From Natronobiforma cellulositropha (GTDB taxonomy: Archaea > Halobacteriota > Halobacteria > Halobacteriales > Natrialbaceae), in contig NZ_JANZXN010000015.1 of the NCBI RefSeq assembly GCF_025629245.1, positions 416,615-480,614 on the forward strand: a stretch of DNA of 64,000 nucleotides, read 5' to 3'. The position numbers and the translations under genes were made by a program. How positions within the stretch are numbered: the stretch's first letter is position 1; each line of letters opens with the position of its first letter. The notes under the pieces were generated by a model, which saw only the letters and a list, made by a program, of their open reading frames with translations, was not told the DNA's origin and did no database searches. This document shows, one piece after another, positions 49,239-58,869 of the stretch.

Positions 49239-50420
49239 CTACCGGTCGCGGCCCGTAGCCGGTCCGACGCCGGTACTGCGTGAGGCGGCCGTCCCGGCGA
49301 CGACCGCCGCGGTTCCAACGACCGTGACGGCGAGCGTGATGGTGAGCGCGACGGCGAACCCGTCGGTGTAGGCGATGCTCGCGGTGCCGAGTGGTGGCAT
49401 CACGAGCGCGGAGAGACCCGCAGCGACGTTGAAGACGCCGACGATGGCGGTGTCTCGCTCCGGGGAGTAGATCTCCATGAGCAGCGGAATGTAGAGCGTC
49501 GCGGTCCCGCCGAGTCCGAGCCCGGCCAGCACCAATGCGAGCGCAAGCGCCGGGGTCACGGGAACGGCCAGCAACACGATGCCGAGCGTCACGCAGACGA
49601 GCGAGGCGAGAAAGGCACGCCGAGCGCCGACGACGTCCGAGACGACCCCGCTGGCGATTCTCGAGACGATGCTGATGCCGCCGATCAGCCCGAACGCGAG
49701 CGATGCGCCGGCGGCAGTCAGCCCCCGAGCGGCGAACAGGTCGACCGCGTAGGCGGCGAGCAACTGGTACCACGCGAACGAGAAGGCGATACCGACGAAC
49801 AGCAACTGAAACGTGCGGCTGGTGCTCAGCTGTGTGAGCCACTCGAGCAGGTCGCCGACGTTCGCACGCGAGTGCTCCGCCCAGTGTGGTCGCCGACAGC
49901 ATGTCGCGGCGAGCGCGAACGCGAGCGCGCTGGCCGAGAGCACGAGGAAGAAGCCCTGGCGAACGCCGACCGACGCGAACGCGCCCTGCCAGATCGGTGG
50001 CAGCACGAAGAGGCCGACGCCGTTTCCGACGAAGATCAGCCCCGTCGCCGCCCCGCGTCGGCGCTCGAACCACCGGGGGACGACCGAGGCGACGACCACG
50101 AACGCCGTCCCCAGTGCGAGACCGAGCACGGCGAACACGAGCGCCAGGACGGGGAGCGTGTTCGTGACGTAGAGCGACGGTGCCAGCACCGCCGTCGCGA
50201 GCGCACAGCCGCCCAGGAGCGCTCGAGCGGGGTATCGCGAGCCGAAGATGCCGACGAGTCCGGACCCGATGAAGTGTGCGAAGAGCATGATCGCGAAGAC
50301 GCCGGAGAGGGCGAGCGGTGAGACGCCGAACGCCTCGCTGAACGGGTCGCGGAAGATGCCGTAGGACATCGGCGTCCCGAAGGTGAAGACCATCGCGACC
50401 GAGCCAGCTTCGACGGCCAT
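49239..50420 (-). CDS. Major facilitator superfamily transporter (OFA/MCT-like)
   Basis: A 393-residue 12-helix MFS protein. Start region VEAGSVAMVFTFGTPMSYGI and GVFAIMLFAHFIGSGLVGIF resemble the oxalate/formate or monocarboxylate transporter group (sugar-like motif RWFERRRGAATGLIFVGNGV between helices 4 and 5). An upstream ATG five codons earlier is possible. Substrate unknown; a monocarboxylate would fit the acyl-CoA synthetase and AOR genes around it but this is only context. Confidence 0.85.
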   Translation of the reverse strand: MAVEAGSVAMVFTFGTPMSYGIFRDPFSEAFGVSPLALSGVFAIMLFAHFIGSGLVGIFGSRYPARALLGGCALATAVLAPSLYVTNTLPVLALVFAVLGLALGTAFVVVASVVPRWFERRRGAATGLIFVGNGVGLFVLPPIWQGAFASVGVRQGFFLVLSASALAFALAATCCRRPHWAEHSRANVGDLLEWLTQLSTSRTFQLLFVGIAFSFAWYQLLAAYAVDLFAARGLTAAGASLAFGLIGGISIVSRIASGVVSDVVGARRAFLASLVCVTLGIVLLAVPVTPALALALVLAGLGLGGTATLYIPLLMEIYSPERDTAIVGVFNVAAGLSALVMPPLGTASIAYTDGFAVALTITLAVTVVGTAAVVAGTAASRSTGVGPATGRDR

Positions 50421-50580
50421 CCGGGCGCTCCTCACCCGCGAGCATCGGCGAGTGAGCGGCGTTCGATTGCCCGGTGGTGGGACCGCGAGTCGGTGACCAG
50501 TACGAGGAGGACCATGCGGAACCGTTCGCGTCCACTGCTCTCAGTACCACCGCAGGGACGCACGACACGAGAAACGGCGG

Positions 50581-51336
50581 TCACTCGAGTCCGAGCGCGT
50601 CCGCCGGAACCGAGAGTCGCTCGACGCCGGGGACCGCACAGCCGACGACGTACTCGAGCGCTGGCGCTGGCTGCTCGCCGCTCGAGTCGAGGAGGACCGT
50701 CACCCCATCCGCGACGAGCGGCGCGAGCACACCTGCGACGAGCGCGCTCGGATCCGCGAGCGTCTCGGCAACGGGTGTGGCGAGACCGACGCACGTACCG
50801 GGTTCGAGGTCCCACTCGCTCGCGACCGTCTCCGCCGCCTCGAGCGCCGCCCCGTGGGTGAGCGAGCCTCGCTCGGTTCGTACGAGCGGCGTCTCGGGAT
50901 CGATCTCGAGCGGCGGAAACGACGGGTTCTCGCTCCAGAGCCCCGCGTCGAGGTGGTGGGCCGCCGGCTCTTCGGGCCGCCCGCCGTAGCCGACGCGCTG
51001 GGCACCCGGCGGGAGGTCGTAGCGCTCGAGCACCCCACTCGGCGCGACGACCGCTCGCACGTCCGGCTCGTCGGCCAGCGCCTCCGGCGGGTCGAACCAG
51101 GTCTCGGCCTCGAGCAAGGCCGTCCCGACGAACGCGAGCAACGCGACCGGGCCGTCACCGGCGACGCCGACGCGAACACCCTCGCGCACCCCCGCGTGGC
51201 GCAGAAAGTTCCCCGCCTTCCACGCCGACGTACACAGCCAGTGGGCGTCGTACTCACGGCCGGTCGCGTCACAGAGCGCCACCCGCTCGCTCCGCCGGTC
51301 TCGCGTGAACCACCGCTCGAGCGTCGCCTCGTCCAT
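50581..51336 (-). CDS. Stand-alone partial AMP-binding (ANL N-domain-like) protein
   Basis: A 251-residue protein resembling only the first half of an acyl-CoA synthetase: ERVALCDATGREYDAHWLCT, SAWKAGNFLRHAGVREGVRV, LAFVGTALLEAETWFDPPEA, and a late GLATPVAETLADPSALVAGV. No P-loop of the SSGTTGTPK type and no C-terminal lysine domain are present, so it cannot be a complete synthetase. Closely related small proteins occur in haloarchaea as conserved hypotheticals. It may bind nucleotides or be a decayed enzyme; the clean reading frame argues for function. Confidence 0.7.
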   Translation of the reverse strand: MDEATLERWFTRDRRSERVALCDATGREYDAHWLCTSAWKAGNFLRHAGVREGVRVGVAGDGPVALLAFVGTALLEAETWFDPPEALADEPDVRAVVAPSGVLERYDLPPGAQRVGYGGRPEEPAAHHLDAGLWSENPSFPPLEIDPETPLVRTERGSLTHGAALEAAETVASEWDLEPGTCVGLATPVAETLADPSALVAGVLAPLVADGVTVLLDSSGEQPAPALEYVVGCAVPGVERLSVPADALGLE

Positions 51337-51466
51337 ACCGGGGGCTTACGAGCCAACCCCGAAAAACGCGCCGTTTCGCCCGGCTCATACGGTCTGTTGT
51401 GATTCTTCAGCCGGTGATCGCTCGACCGGGACAGCAATCACCGGTAAACCGTTACAACGATCCGTA

Positions 51467-52060
51467 TCAGTCGGCTGCGGCGACCGGTGCCGTCTCCTCG
51501 AGTTCCGTCCCGAGGACCTCGAGGAACGAGGCGAGCCACGCCGGATGGTCCGGCCAGGCCTGCCCCGTCACGAGGTTTCCGTCGCGCGTCACCTCGTCGC
51601 GCCACTCGCCGCCCGCGCCGACGACCTCGGTCTCGAGTGCCGGATAGGCGGTACAGGCCCGGCCCTCGATCACGTCTGCCGCGGCGAGAATCTGCGCGCC
51701 GTGACAGAGCGCGGCGACGGGTTTCTCCTCCTCGAAGAAGTGACGGACGATCTCGAGGACCTCGTCGTAGGTCCGCAGATACTCCGGGGCGCGCCCGCCG
51801 GGAACGACGAGCGCGTCGTACGCCGCCGGGTCGACGGCGTCGAAGTCGTGGTTCAACTCGAAGTTGTGTCCCGGCTTTTCGGTGTAGGTCTGATCGCCCT
51901 CGAAGTCGTGGATCGCCGTCGGGCAGGTGTCGCCCGCCTCCTTCTCGGGACAGACGGCGTGTACCTCGTGGCCGACCATCTGGAGTGCCTGAAACGGCAC
52001 CATGATCTCGTAGTCTTCGACGTAATCACCGGCGAGCATGAGGATCGTGTGCTCAGTCAT
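51467..52060 (-). CDS. DJ-1/PfpI-family protein
   Basis: A 197-residue protein with the nucleophile elbow ALCHGAQIL, the Glu of GDYVEDYE at the usual place near residue 15, and [12 protein letters not shown]. It belongs to the PfpI/YhbO group of proteases, glyoxalase III or deglycases. The chosen ATG ([12 protein letters not shown]) is at the start of the fold; the open frame upstream runs into an IS remnant. No partner in the vicinity. Confidence 0.9.
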   Translation of the reverse strand: MTEHTILMLAGDYVEDYEIMVPFQALQMVGHEVHAVCPEKEAGDTCPTAIHDFEGDQTYTEKPGHNFELNHDFDAVDPAAYDALVVPGGRAPEYLRTYDEVLEIVRHFFEEEKPVAALCHGAQILAAADVIEGRACTAYPALETEVVGAGGEWRDEVTRDGNLVTGQAWPDHPAWLASFLEVLGTELEETAPVAAAD

Positions 52061-52089
52061 GGTATCACAGGCTATAGGCCACGCCAGAG

Positions 52090-52440
52090 CGTGTGACATC
52101 CTCCCCGCCGTAAACGGCGGGGCTTCCCACAAGCTGAGGCTTGCTGGTTTGGGAGATTTACGGTTTAACATCCCCGAGGGAATGCTGGCAGTGCCACGCT
52201 ACCGTTACCCCTATCTACCGTCGAGAAGACGGGGATTCAGGGTTATCTTGTGCTTCCTGCACCCTGTTCGTCTCTTGGAAGGGGTGCCTTCCATGACGAA
52301 AGGGCGAATCCCGATATTGTCTCATTGGGATGGGGCGGATAGACCGCCTCGGTTAGCATTCAGTACGCTGTGAAACCTCTTAAAACTACGTTCGGGCGCT
52401 GTATCCCCGCGCTGAAGCGCGAGGTTTTAGCGCCCTACTT
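52090..52440. mobile_element. IS200/IS605-type remnant or MITE (no transposase)
   Basis: The 460-bp gap before dnaJ contains GACATCCTCCCCGCCG and a perfect hairpin CCCCGCCG-TAAA-CGGCGGGG near one end and a nested hairpin at the other (GGGCGCT ... CGCGCT-GA-AGCGCG ... AGCGCCC). Both are, from memory, characteristic of the ends of haloarchaeal IS200/IS605 (tnpB-bearing) elements. The ~350 bp between them hold no tnpA or tnpB, only short stretches such as AAGACGGGGATTCAGG that normally lie at the tnpB 3' end. It may be a miniature element or a guide-RNA-like end left behind. Confidence 0.65.
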
Positions 52441-52520
52441 CGCTTGAGATAAAACCGACACCGTACATTTCGTGTACCGACGCGACTCACAGGCCAGCGA
52501 AGACGCTCACTCGAGCGGGG

Positions 52521-53678
52521 TCAGAACGTCCGCTTGATCTTCTCGAAGAAGCCCTCCGAGACCTCGATCTCCTCGCCACCCGCCTCGGCGAACGCCTCGA
52601 GCGCCTCGCGCTGTTCGGTGTTGAGCGACTCCGGCGTGACGACCTGCACCTGGACGAAGAGGTCGCCGTGGCCACGCCGGCGCAGTCGGGGCATCCCCTT
52701 CCCACGCAGGCGGAAGGTCTCGCCGCTCTGGGTACCGGCCGGAATCTCGAGGTCGCTCTCGCCGTCGTCCTCGAGCGTCGGCACGCTCACGGTGTCGCCG
52801 AAGGTCGCCTGCGGGAACGAGATCGGCAGGTGGTAGTGGAGGTCGTCGCCCTCGCGCTCGAACGTCTCGTGCTCGCGGACGCTGATGTCGATCAGGAGGT
52901 CGCCGTGTGGCCCGCCGTTGGGACTCGGCGCGCCTTCGCCCTCCATCCGGAGGGTCTGTCCGTGGCTGATCCCCTCGGGGACGTCGACCGAGAGGGTCGC
53001 CTCCTCGCGGACGCGCCCGTCGCCCCGGCAGGTGTCACAGGTTTCCGAGTAGAGCGTCCCCTCACCTGCACACCGCCGGCAGGTCGTCGTCTGCTGGATG
53101 CGCCCGAGTGGCGTCTGCTGAACCTGTGTCACCTGCCCGCGGCCCTGGCACTCCGGACAGGTCTCCGCCTCTGCTTCCGGCGGGTGGCCCTCGCCGTCAC
53201 AGTCCTCACACACCTCCGGACGGTCGACGGTGAACTGCTTTTTCGCCCCCGCGTAGGCCTGCTCGAGATCGATCTCGAGGGCCGTCCGGAGGTCGCGTCC
53301 CTTCTGTGGACGACGGCGGCCGCGCCCGCCCGCCGCGCCGCCGAAGACCTGCTCGAAGATGTCGCCGAGACCGCCGCCCATGCCGCCCATCCCACCGAAG
53401 GGATCACCGCCCATGCCGCCGCCGCTCGCACCGGCGTCGAAGCCGTGTTTCTCTGCCTGTTCGAACCGGTCGTGACCCATGCGATCGTACGCTCGGCGCT
53501 TGTCCTCGTCGGTCAGCACCTGCTTCGCCTTCTGAATCCGCTTGAACTTCTCTTCGGCGTCTGGATCGTCGCTCACGTCCGGATGGTACTGCGTCGCCTT
53601 CTTCCGGTAGGCCTGTTTGATCTCCTCGGCCGACGCGTCCGGACTCACACCGAGCGCGTCGTAGAAGTCCTCACTCAT
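52521..53678 (-). CDS. dnaJ: Chaperone DnaJ
   Basis: A 385-residue type I Hsp40: J-domain with YHPDVSDD (HPD), a Gly/Phe-rich linker with many Met, four zinc motifs (CEDCDGEG, CPECQGRG, CRRCAGEG, CDTCRGDG) and the two substrate-binding C-terminal domains. It stimulates DnaK. It lies 130 bp after dnaK on the same strand. The ATG of MSEDFYDALG is standard for the family. Confidence 0.97.
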   Translation of the reverse strand: MSEDFYDALGVSPDASAEEIKQAYRKKATQYHPDVSDDPDAEEKFKRIQKAKQVLTDEDKRRAYDRMGHDRFEQAEKHGFDAGASGGGMGGDPFGGMGGMGGGLGDIFEQVFGGAAGGRGRRRPQKGRDLRTALEIDLEQAYAGAKKQFTVDRPEVCEDCDGEGHPPEAEAETCPECQGRGQVTQVQQTPLGRIQQTTTCRRCAGEGTLYSETCDTCRGDGRVREEATLSVDVPEGISHGQTLRMEGEGAPSPNGGPHGDLLIDISVREHETFEREGDDLHYHLPISFPQATFGDTVSVPTLEDDGESDLEIPAGTQSGETFRLRGKGMPRLRRRGHGDLFVQVQVVTPESLNTEQREALEAFAEAGGEEIEVSEGFFEKIKRTF

Positions 53679-53808
53679 TCGTTGTACACCGATAATCCGT
53701 TGAGACACTTGAAACGAACGTTCTTGCGGTGGCGACCTCAGGTCCCACCGGGACCGGCGCACTCGCCACCTCGCGACACCGACGACCGGTCACTCGAGTC
53801 GGGACCGA

Positions 53809-55713
53809 TCAGTGCTCCTCGTCTTCCGCCTCGTCGTCGACGACGTCCTCGAAGTCGGCGTCGACGAACTCCTCGCCCTCGTCGTCGGCCGCACTCGCTT
53901 CGGGACCTGGGTTCGGGCCGCCACCCATGCCAGCGCCCGCCGCGCCTGCGCCGCCTGCGCCAGCCGCTGCGGCCTCCTGGTAGATCTGCTTGCCGATCTC
54001 CTGGAGTTCCTTGCTCAGGGTCTCGGTCGCCGCTTCGATCTCTTCTGCCCCGGCGTCACTGTCGTCGACGGTCTCCTCGAGGTCGGCGACTGCGTCCTCG
54101 ATGCTCGCGCGCAGGTCGTCGTCGATCTCGTCGTTCTCCTCTAAGAGCGTCTCTGCACGCTGAATAGTCGCCTCGGCGGTGTTTCGCGCCTCGATGCGCT
54201 CGCGGCGCTGTTTGTCCTCTTCGGCGTGTTCTTCGGCCTCGCGCTGCATGCGTTCGATCTCGGTGTCGGAGAGACCGGCACCGCCCTCGATGGTGATCTC
54301 CTCGCTCGTGCCGGTGCCTTTGTCCTCGGCGCCGACGTTGACGATGCCGTTCTCGTCGATGCTGAAGGTGACCTCGATCTGGGGCGTTCCGGCCGGGGCC
54401 GGGGGAATCCCCTGGAGGTGGAACTCACCGAGCAGTTCGTTCTTCTGGGCGAGTTCGCGCTCGCCCTGGAAGACGCGCACCTGCACGGAGGTCTGGTTGT
54501 CCGCCGCGGTGGTGAAGATCTTCGACTCCTCGGTCGGAATCGTCGTGTTCTTCTCGATGAGTCGCTCGAAGAGACCGCCTTTGACCTCGATACCGAGGCT
54601 GAGCGGCGTCACGTCGAGCAGCACGATGTCGTCGACCTCGCCGCCGAGGACGCCGCCCTGGATCGCCGCACCGAGTGCGACGGCCTCGTCGGGGTTGACG
54701 TTCTTCTGTGGCTCCTCACCGATGAGTTCGGTCACCTTCTCTCCGACCTGGGGCATGCGCGTCGAGCCGCCGACGAGCAACACCTCGTCGATGTCCTCTT
54801 TCGCGTAGCCTGCGTCCTCGAGCGCCTGTTCGGTCGGTGCGACCGTCCGGTCGATGAGGTCGGCGGTGAGCGACTCGAACTTCGCGCGGGTGAGACTCTC
54901 CTCTAAGTGGATCGGGCCGTCGTCGGTCGCGGTGATAAAGGGGAGGTTGATCTCCGTCTCCTTGCGACTCGAGAGTTCGATCTTCGCCTCTTCGGCGGCG
55001 TCTTTCAGCCGCTGGAGGGCCTGGCGGTCGTCGCGGAGGTCGATGCCGTGTTCCTCCTCGAACGCCGCTGCCAGCCAGTCGATGATGGCGTGGTCCCAGT
55101 CGTCGCCACCGAGGTCGTTGTCACCGTTGGTCGCGACGACCTCGTAGACGCCGCCACCGAGGTCGAGGATGGACACGTCGAACGTCCCGCCACCCAGGTC
55201 GTAGACGAGGACGGTCTGGTCGGAGTCGTCGTCGAGACCGTAGGCCATCGACGCCGCGGTTGGCTCGTTGATGATGCGTTCGACCTCGAAGCCAGCGATC
55301 TCGCCGGCGTCTTTCGTCGCCTGTCGCTGGCTGTCGGAGAAGTACGCCGGGACCGTGATGACCGCCTTGTCTACCTCGTCACCGAGGTAGTCTTCGGCGT
55401 CGCGCTTGATCTTCTGGAGGATCATCGCCGAAATCTGCTGGGGTGTGTACTCTTCACCCTCGATGTCGACGGTGTAGCCCTCTTCGCCCATGTGGCGCTT
55501 GATCGAAGCGATCGTCTTCTCCGGGTTCTGGATCGCCTGGTTCTTCGCGGGTTTGCCGACGAGACGCTCGTCGTCGTCGGTGAACGCGACGACCGAGGGC
55601 GTCGTCCGGTCCCCCTCCCCGTTGACGATGATCTCCGGATCTCCTCCTTCCATCACTGCGAAGGCGCTGTTCGTGGTACCGAGGTCGATACCCAGAATTT
55701 TGTTACTTGCCAT
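53809..55713 (-). CDS. dnaK: Chaperone DnaK (Hsp70)
   Basis: A 634-residue Hsp70 with phosphate-1 [43 protein letters not shown] and the substrate-binding domain ([14 protein letters not shown]). The C-terminus is Gly/Ala-rich then strongly acidic ([18 protein letters not shown]). Gene order grpE-dnaK-dnaJ on one strand with gaps of 177 and 130 bp, as in other haloarchaea, which obtained this set from bacteria. Confidence 0.98.
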   Translation of the reverse strand: MASNKILGIDLGTTNSAFAVMEGGDPEIIVNGEGDRTTPSVVAFTDDDERLVGKPAKNQAIQNPEKTIASIKRHMGEEGYTVDIEGEEYTPQQISAMILQKIKRDAEDYLGDEVDKAVITVPAYFSDSQRQATKDAGEIAGFEVERIINEPTAASMAYGLDDDSDQTVLVYDLGGGTFDVSILDLGGGVYEVVATNGDNDLGGDDWDHAIIDWLAAAFEEEHGIDLRDDRQALQRLKDAAEEAKIELSSRKETEINLPFITATDDGPIHLEESLTRAKFESLTADLIDRTVAPTEQALEDAGYAKEDIDEVLLVGGSTRMPQVGEKVTELIGEEPQKNVNPDEAVALGAAIQGGVLGGEVDDIVLLDVTPLSLGIEVKGGLFERLIEKNTTIPTEESKIFTTAADNQTSVQVRVFQGERELAQKNELLGEFHLQGIPPAPAGTPQIEVTFSIDENGIVNVGAEDKGTGTSEEITIEGGAGLSDTEIERMQREAEEHAEEDKQRRERIEARNTAEATIQRAETLLEENDEIDDDLRASIEDAVADLEETVDDSDAGAEEIEAATETLSKELQEIGKQIYQEAAAAGAGGAGAAGAGMGGGPNPGPEASAADDEGEEFVDADFEDVVDDEAEDEEH

Positions 55714-55890
55714 TGGGATGGTATTGTGCGCACTTTGTTTTAAAGGTTGCTACGGTCACGGGACACTCGAATTAAATCCCCGTCTCGAGCCGTCTCGAGG
55801 CGGAATACAGCCGTTTGGGGCGATGGCTACCCGTGTTCGATCCGACGGAGGAGACCCGATGAAAACGTCCGACCGATCGTGTTCGTTCGA

Positions 55891-57162
55891 CTACCGACCC
55901 TCGTCGTCGGTAGTGATCGATTCTGTCTCCTCGTCGTCCGCGTCGTCTGCGACCTCGCCACCGAGTTCGATCGCAGCTCCCTCGGCGCCGTTGGCCGACT
56001 CGTCACCCGCTTCGTCCACGTCGCCCTCGGATTGTCCATCGGCCGCCTCGTCCTCGCTCGCGGGTGTGTCGCCGGTCTCACTCTCTGGCTCCTCACCAGT
56101 GGCTTTCTCTTCCCCGTCGCCACCGTCTCTCTCGCCGTCGGTGTCCACATCGCCGTCGGAGTCCGCGTCCGCATCGGTATCGGTATCGGTGTCCGGATCC
56201 GCATCGCTGTCCTCACCCTCCTCGAGCGAACCGTTGCTGACGGTCACCTGCGCGTTCTGGATGACTTTCTCGCCCATCTCGTAGCCGGGAGTGAACACGT
56301 CGGCGATGGTGCCCGCTGGCTGGCCGCTGTCGACCTGGACCATCACCTCGTGGCGCTGGGGGTCGACCTCGGTTCCCGGCTCCGGGTCGATCTCTTCGAC
56401 GTTCTCGTCGGCCAGTACCCGATCGAACTCCCGGAGCGTCATCTCGATGCCGTCACGCAGACTCTCGAGGTCGCCGTGTTCCTCGCCCAGCGCCCGCTTG
56501 AGGTTGTCTCTGACGCCGACGATGCGGCCGACGAGGTCCTCCGTCGCCCGCGCCTTCAACTGTTCCTGGCGCTTTTTCGTCCGGCGTTTGTAGTTCTGGA
56601 AGTCCGCCTGCTTGCGTTTGACGTGGGCCTTTAGCTCCTCGATCGTCTCTTCCCGAGACTCGAGTTCGTCCTCACGGTCCGATAGCTCCTCGGCACGTTC
56701 CTCGAGTTTCTCGCCTCGGGCTTCGATCTCTGCCTCGCGCGCCTCGAGTTCCTCCTGGAGCGACTCGATCGTCTTGGCCTGCTCTTCGAGGCGTTCCTCG
56801 AGGTCCGCGAGTTCCGCCTGTTGCTGGTTGACCGTGGTGTGTAGTTCACGCGCGGTCTCGACGACCGACTTGACCTCGAGGGCGAGGTCGTCGTCGTAGG
56901 CCGTCGTTCGGTCGATGAGTTCGCGGATGTCCTCGCTCGTTTCGGGCGGCCGTACCGACGGGGCGCCGTCCGCGTCCGCATCGGCGTCGGTCTCTCCGAT
57001 CGATTCCTCGACGCCCGAGTCGTCCGCCTCGTGCTCGTCCTCGGCGGTCGCCGTCCCGTCGTCGGTGTGCTCGACCTCGGGCCGTTCGTCCTCGGCGTCG
57101 TCGGGGGTGTCGTCCGTGGACGGGACATCTCGGGCGGAGTTCATGCCCTCGTCATCGCTCAT
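55891..57162 (-). CDS. grpE: GrpE nucleotide-exchange factor with very long acidic extensions
   Basis: A 423-residue protein; usual GrpE is about 180-220. The GrpE core is in residues ~200-320 (DFQNYKRRTKKRQEQLKARA, RIVGVRDNLKRALGE, EIDPEPGTEVDPQRHEVMVQ, GTIADVFTPGYEMGEKVIQN). Before it lies an acidic segment and a long coiled coil (~90-200) rich in Glu, Arg and Leu heptads; after it ~100 residues of Asp/Glu/Gly with Asp-Thr-Asp repeats. It releases ADP from DnaK. The extensions fit high-salt adaptation. Divergent from the XPB gene. Confidence 0.93.
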   Translation of the reverse strand: MSDDEGMNSARDVPSTDDTPDDAEDERPEVEHTDDGTATAEDEHEADDSGVEESIGETDADADADGAPSVRPPETSEDIRELIDRTTAYDDDLALEVKSVVETARELHTTVNQQQAELADLEERLEEQAKTIESLQEELEAREAEIEARGEKLEERAEELSDREDELESREETIEELKAHVKRKQADFQNYKRRTKKRQEQLKARATEDLVGRIVGVRDNLKRALGEEHGDLESLRDGIEMTLREFDRVLADENVEEIDPEPGTEVDPQRHEVMVQVDSGQPAGTIADVFTPGYEMGEKVIQNAQVTVSNGSLEEGEDSDADPDTDTDTDADADSDGDVDTDGERDGGDGEEKATGEEPESETGDTPASEDEAADGQSEGDVDEAGDESANGAEGAAIELGGEVADDADDEETESITTDDEGR

Positions 57163-57333
57163 GTCACAGTCAAGGAACAGCGGTAATAAAAGGGTTGAGG
57201 TACGGGCCTCTCACCGGCTCGTGGTGGATATTCTGACAGTCTCGCGGCGAGTGTGTTCGTTCTGGCTATCACCCATCCGCCACACCGTCGCTGTCGGTCA
57301 CTCGCGGGCGAGGCGTTCGTCGTCGTCGAACCT

Positions 57334-58797
57334 ATGTACTCCCGGCGTCGATTCCCGAGCGTGAGCGCCGACCTGACTCTCAGATACGAAGGCGGCACGG
57401 TTCGCCTCGACACGCGAGCGGACGCGACAGCCAGCGCGCTGGAGTCGCTCACCGGCGCGAGCGCTGACGCACTCGACCTCTCGTTCGACCCACGGAGCGA
57501 CACCGCCCGGATCCCCGCGTTTCACTACGCACGTCTCCGGTCGGCGCTCGCCCGTCGCGATTTCGACGTCGACGACAACACCCTCTCGCTCGAGTCACTC
57601 CCGGCGCTCGAGTCGGCCTACCAGCTTCGATCCTACCAGCGCGAGGCGCTCGAGGACTGGCTCGACACCGACCGGTGGGCGGAGACCAGCGACGCGGGAC
57701 CACCGGGCGGACCCGCACGCGCCCCCGCGGGCGTTCTCGAGCTCCCGACCGGCAGCGGAAAGACGGTGATCGCACTCGAGACCATCGTGGCGCTCGCCAC
57801 ACCCACGCTCGTCGTCGTCCCCACCATCGACCTGCTCGAGCAGTGGGAACGCGAACTCGAGCGGGAGTTCGACTGCCCGGTCGGCCGTTTCGGCGGCGGC
57901 GAGCAGCGTCTCGAGGCGATCACGGTCTCGACGTACGACTCGGCGTACCTGAAAGCCGACGCGGTCGGCGACCGCTTCGGTCTCGTGATCTTCGACGAGG
58001 TGCACCACCTCGGCGGGGAGGGTTACCGTGATATCGCCCGCTTGCTCGCCGCCCCCGCCCGCCTGGGACTCACCGCGACGTTCGAACGGCCGGACGACGC
58101 CCACGAGGTGATTTCGGCGCTCGTCGGTCCCGTCTGTCACCGCCTCTCGGCCGACGACCTCGCGGGTGAGCACCTCGCTCCCTACGACCTGAAACGGCTC
58201 GCGGTGACGCTCACCGCCGACGAACGCGACGCCTACGAACGCCACCAGTCGATCTTCACCGACTACCTCGCGCGCTCGAACATCACCTTCCGCAGCGGCT
58301 CCGACTACCAGGAACTCGTCAAACGCTCCGGCAACGACCCGGCCGCCCGCGAGGCGTTGCTGGCGAAACAGCGCGCCCGCGAACTGATGATGGGCAGTAC
58401 GTCGAAACTCGAGGCGCTCGCCGACGTTCTCGAGGACCACGCCGACGACCGGATCATCGTCTTCACCGCGTTCAACGACCTCGCCTACAGCGTCGCCGAG
58501 CGGTTCTTGCTTCCCGCGATCACCCACCAGACGGGCGCGGCCGAACGCAGCGAGATCCTCGAGCGCTTTCGCGACGGCACCTACTCCCGGGTGGTCACCT
58601 CGAACGTCCTCGACGAGGGGGTCGACGTCCCCGACGCGAACGTCGCCGTCGTCCTCTCGGGCAGCGGGAGCGAGCGCGAGTTCACCCAGCGCCTCGGGCG
58701 AATTCTCCGGCCCAAAGCCGACGGCAGCAGTGCGATCCTCTACGAAGTCGTGGCTACGGATACCGTCGAGACGCGCGTCTCACAGCGGCGTCGCTGA
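57334..58797 (+). CDS. XPB/Rad25-like SF2 DNA helicase
   Basis: A 487-residue superfamily 2 helicase. Motif I is LELPTGSGKTVIAL, Ia VVPTIDLLEQWERE, II IFDEVHHLGGEGY, III GLTATFERPD, and the C-terminal half has TAFNDLAYSVAERF, VLDEGVDVPDANV and QRLGRILRPK. The N-terminal ~90 residues match the damage-recognition-like domain of archaeal XPB. It works in DNA repair or transcription with the Bax1 nuclease, whose gene is 2.7 kb downstream. The start is the ATG of MYSRRRFPSV. Confidence 0.9.
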   Translation: MYSRRRFPSVSADLTLRYEGGTVRLDTRADATASALESLTGASADALDLSFDPRSDTARIPAFHYARLRSALARRDFDVDDNTLSLESLPALESAYQLRSYQREALEDWLDTDRWAETSDAGPPGGPARAPAGVLELPTGSGKTVIALETIVALATPTLVVVPTIDLLEQWERELEREFDCPVGRFGGGEQRLEAITVSTYDSAYLKADAVGDRFGLVIFDEVHHLGGEGYRDIARLLAAPARLGLTATFERPDDAHEVISALVGPVCHRLSADDLAGEHLAPYDLKRLAVTLTADERDAYERHQSIFTDYLARSNITFRSGSDYQELVKRSGNDPAAREALLAKQRARELMMGSTSKLEALADVLEDHADDRIIVFTAFNDLAYSVAERFLLPAITHQTGAAERSEILERFRDGTYSRVVTSNVLDEGVDVPDANVAVVLSGSGSEREFTQRLGRILRPKADGSSAILYEVVATDTVETRVSQRRR

Positions 58798-58869
58798 GAA
58801 GGTCATCGGACCACCGGCGCGAAGACGTGAGCCGCGCACATTTATTACAATTTAGTGTGAGGTGATTTT

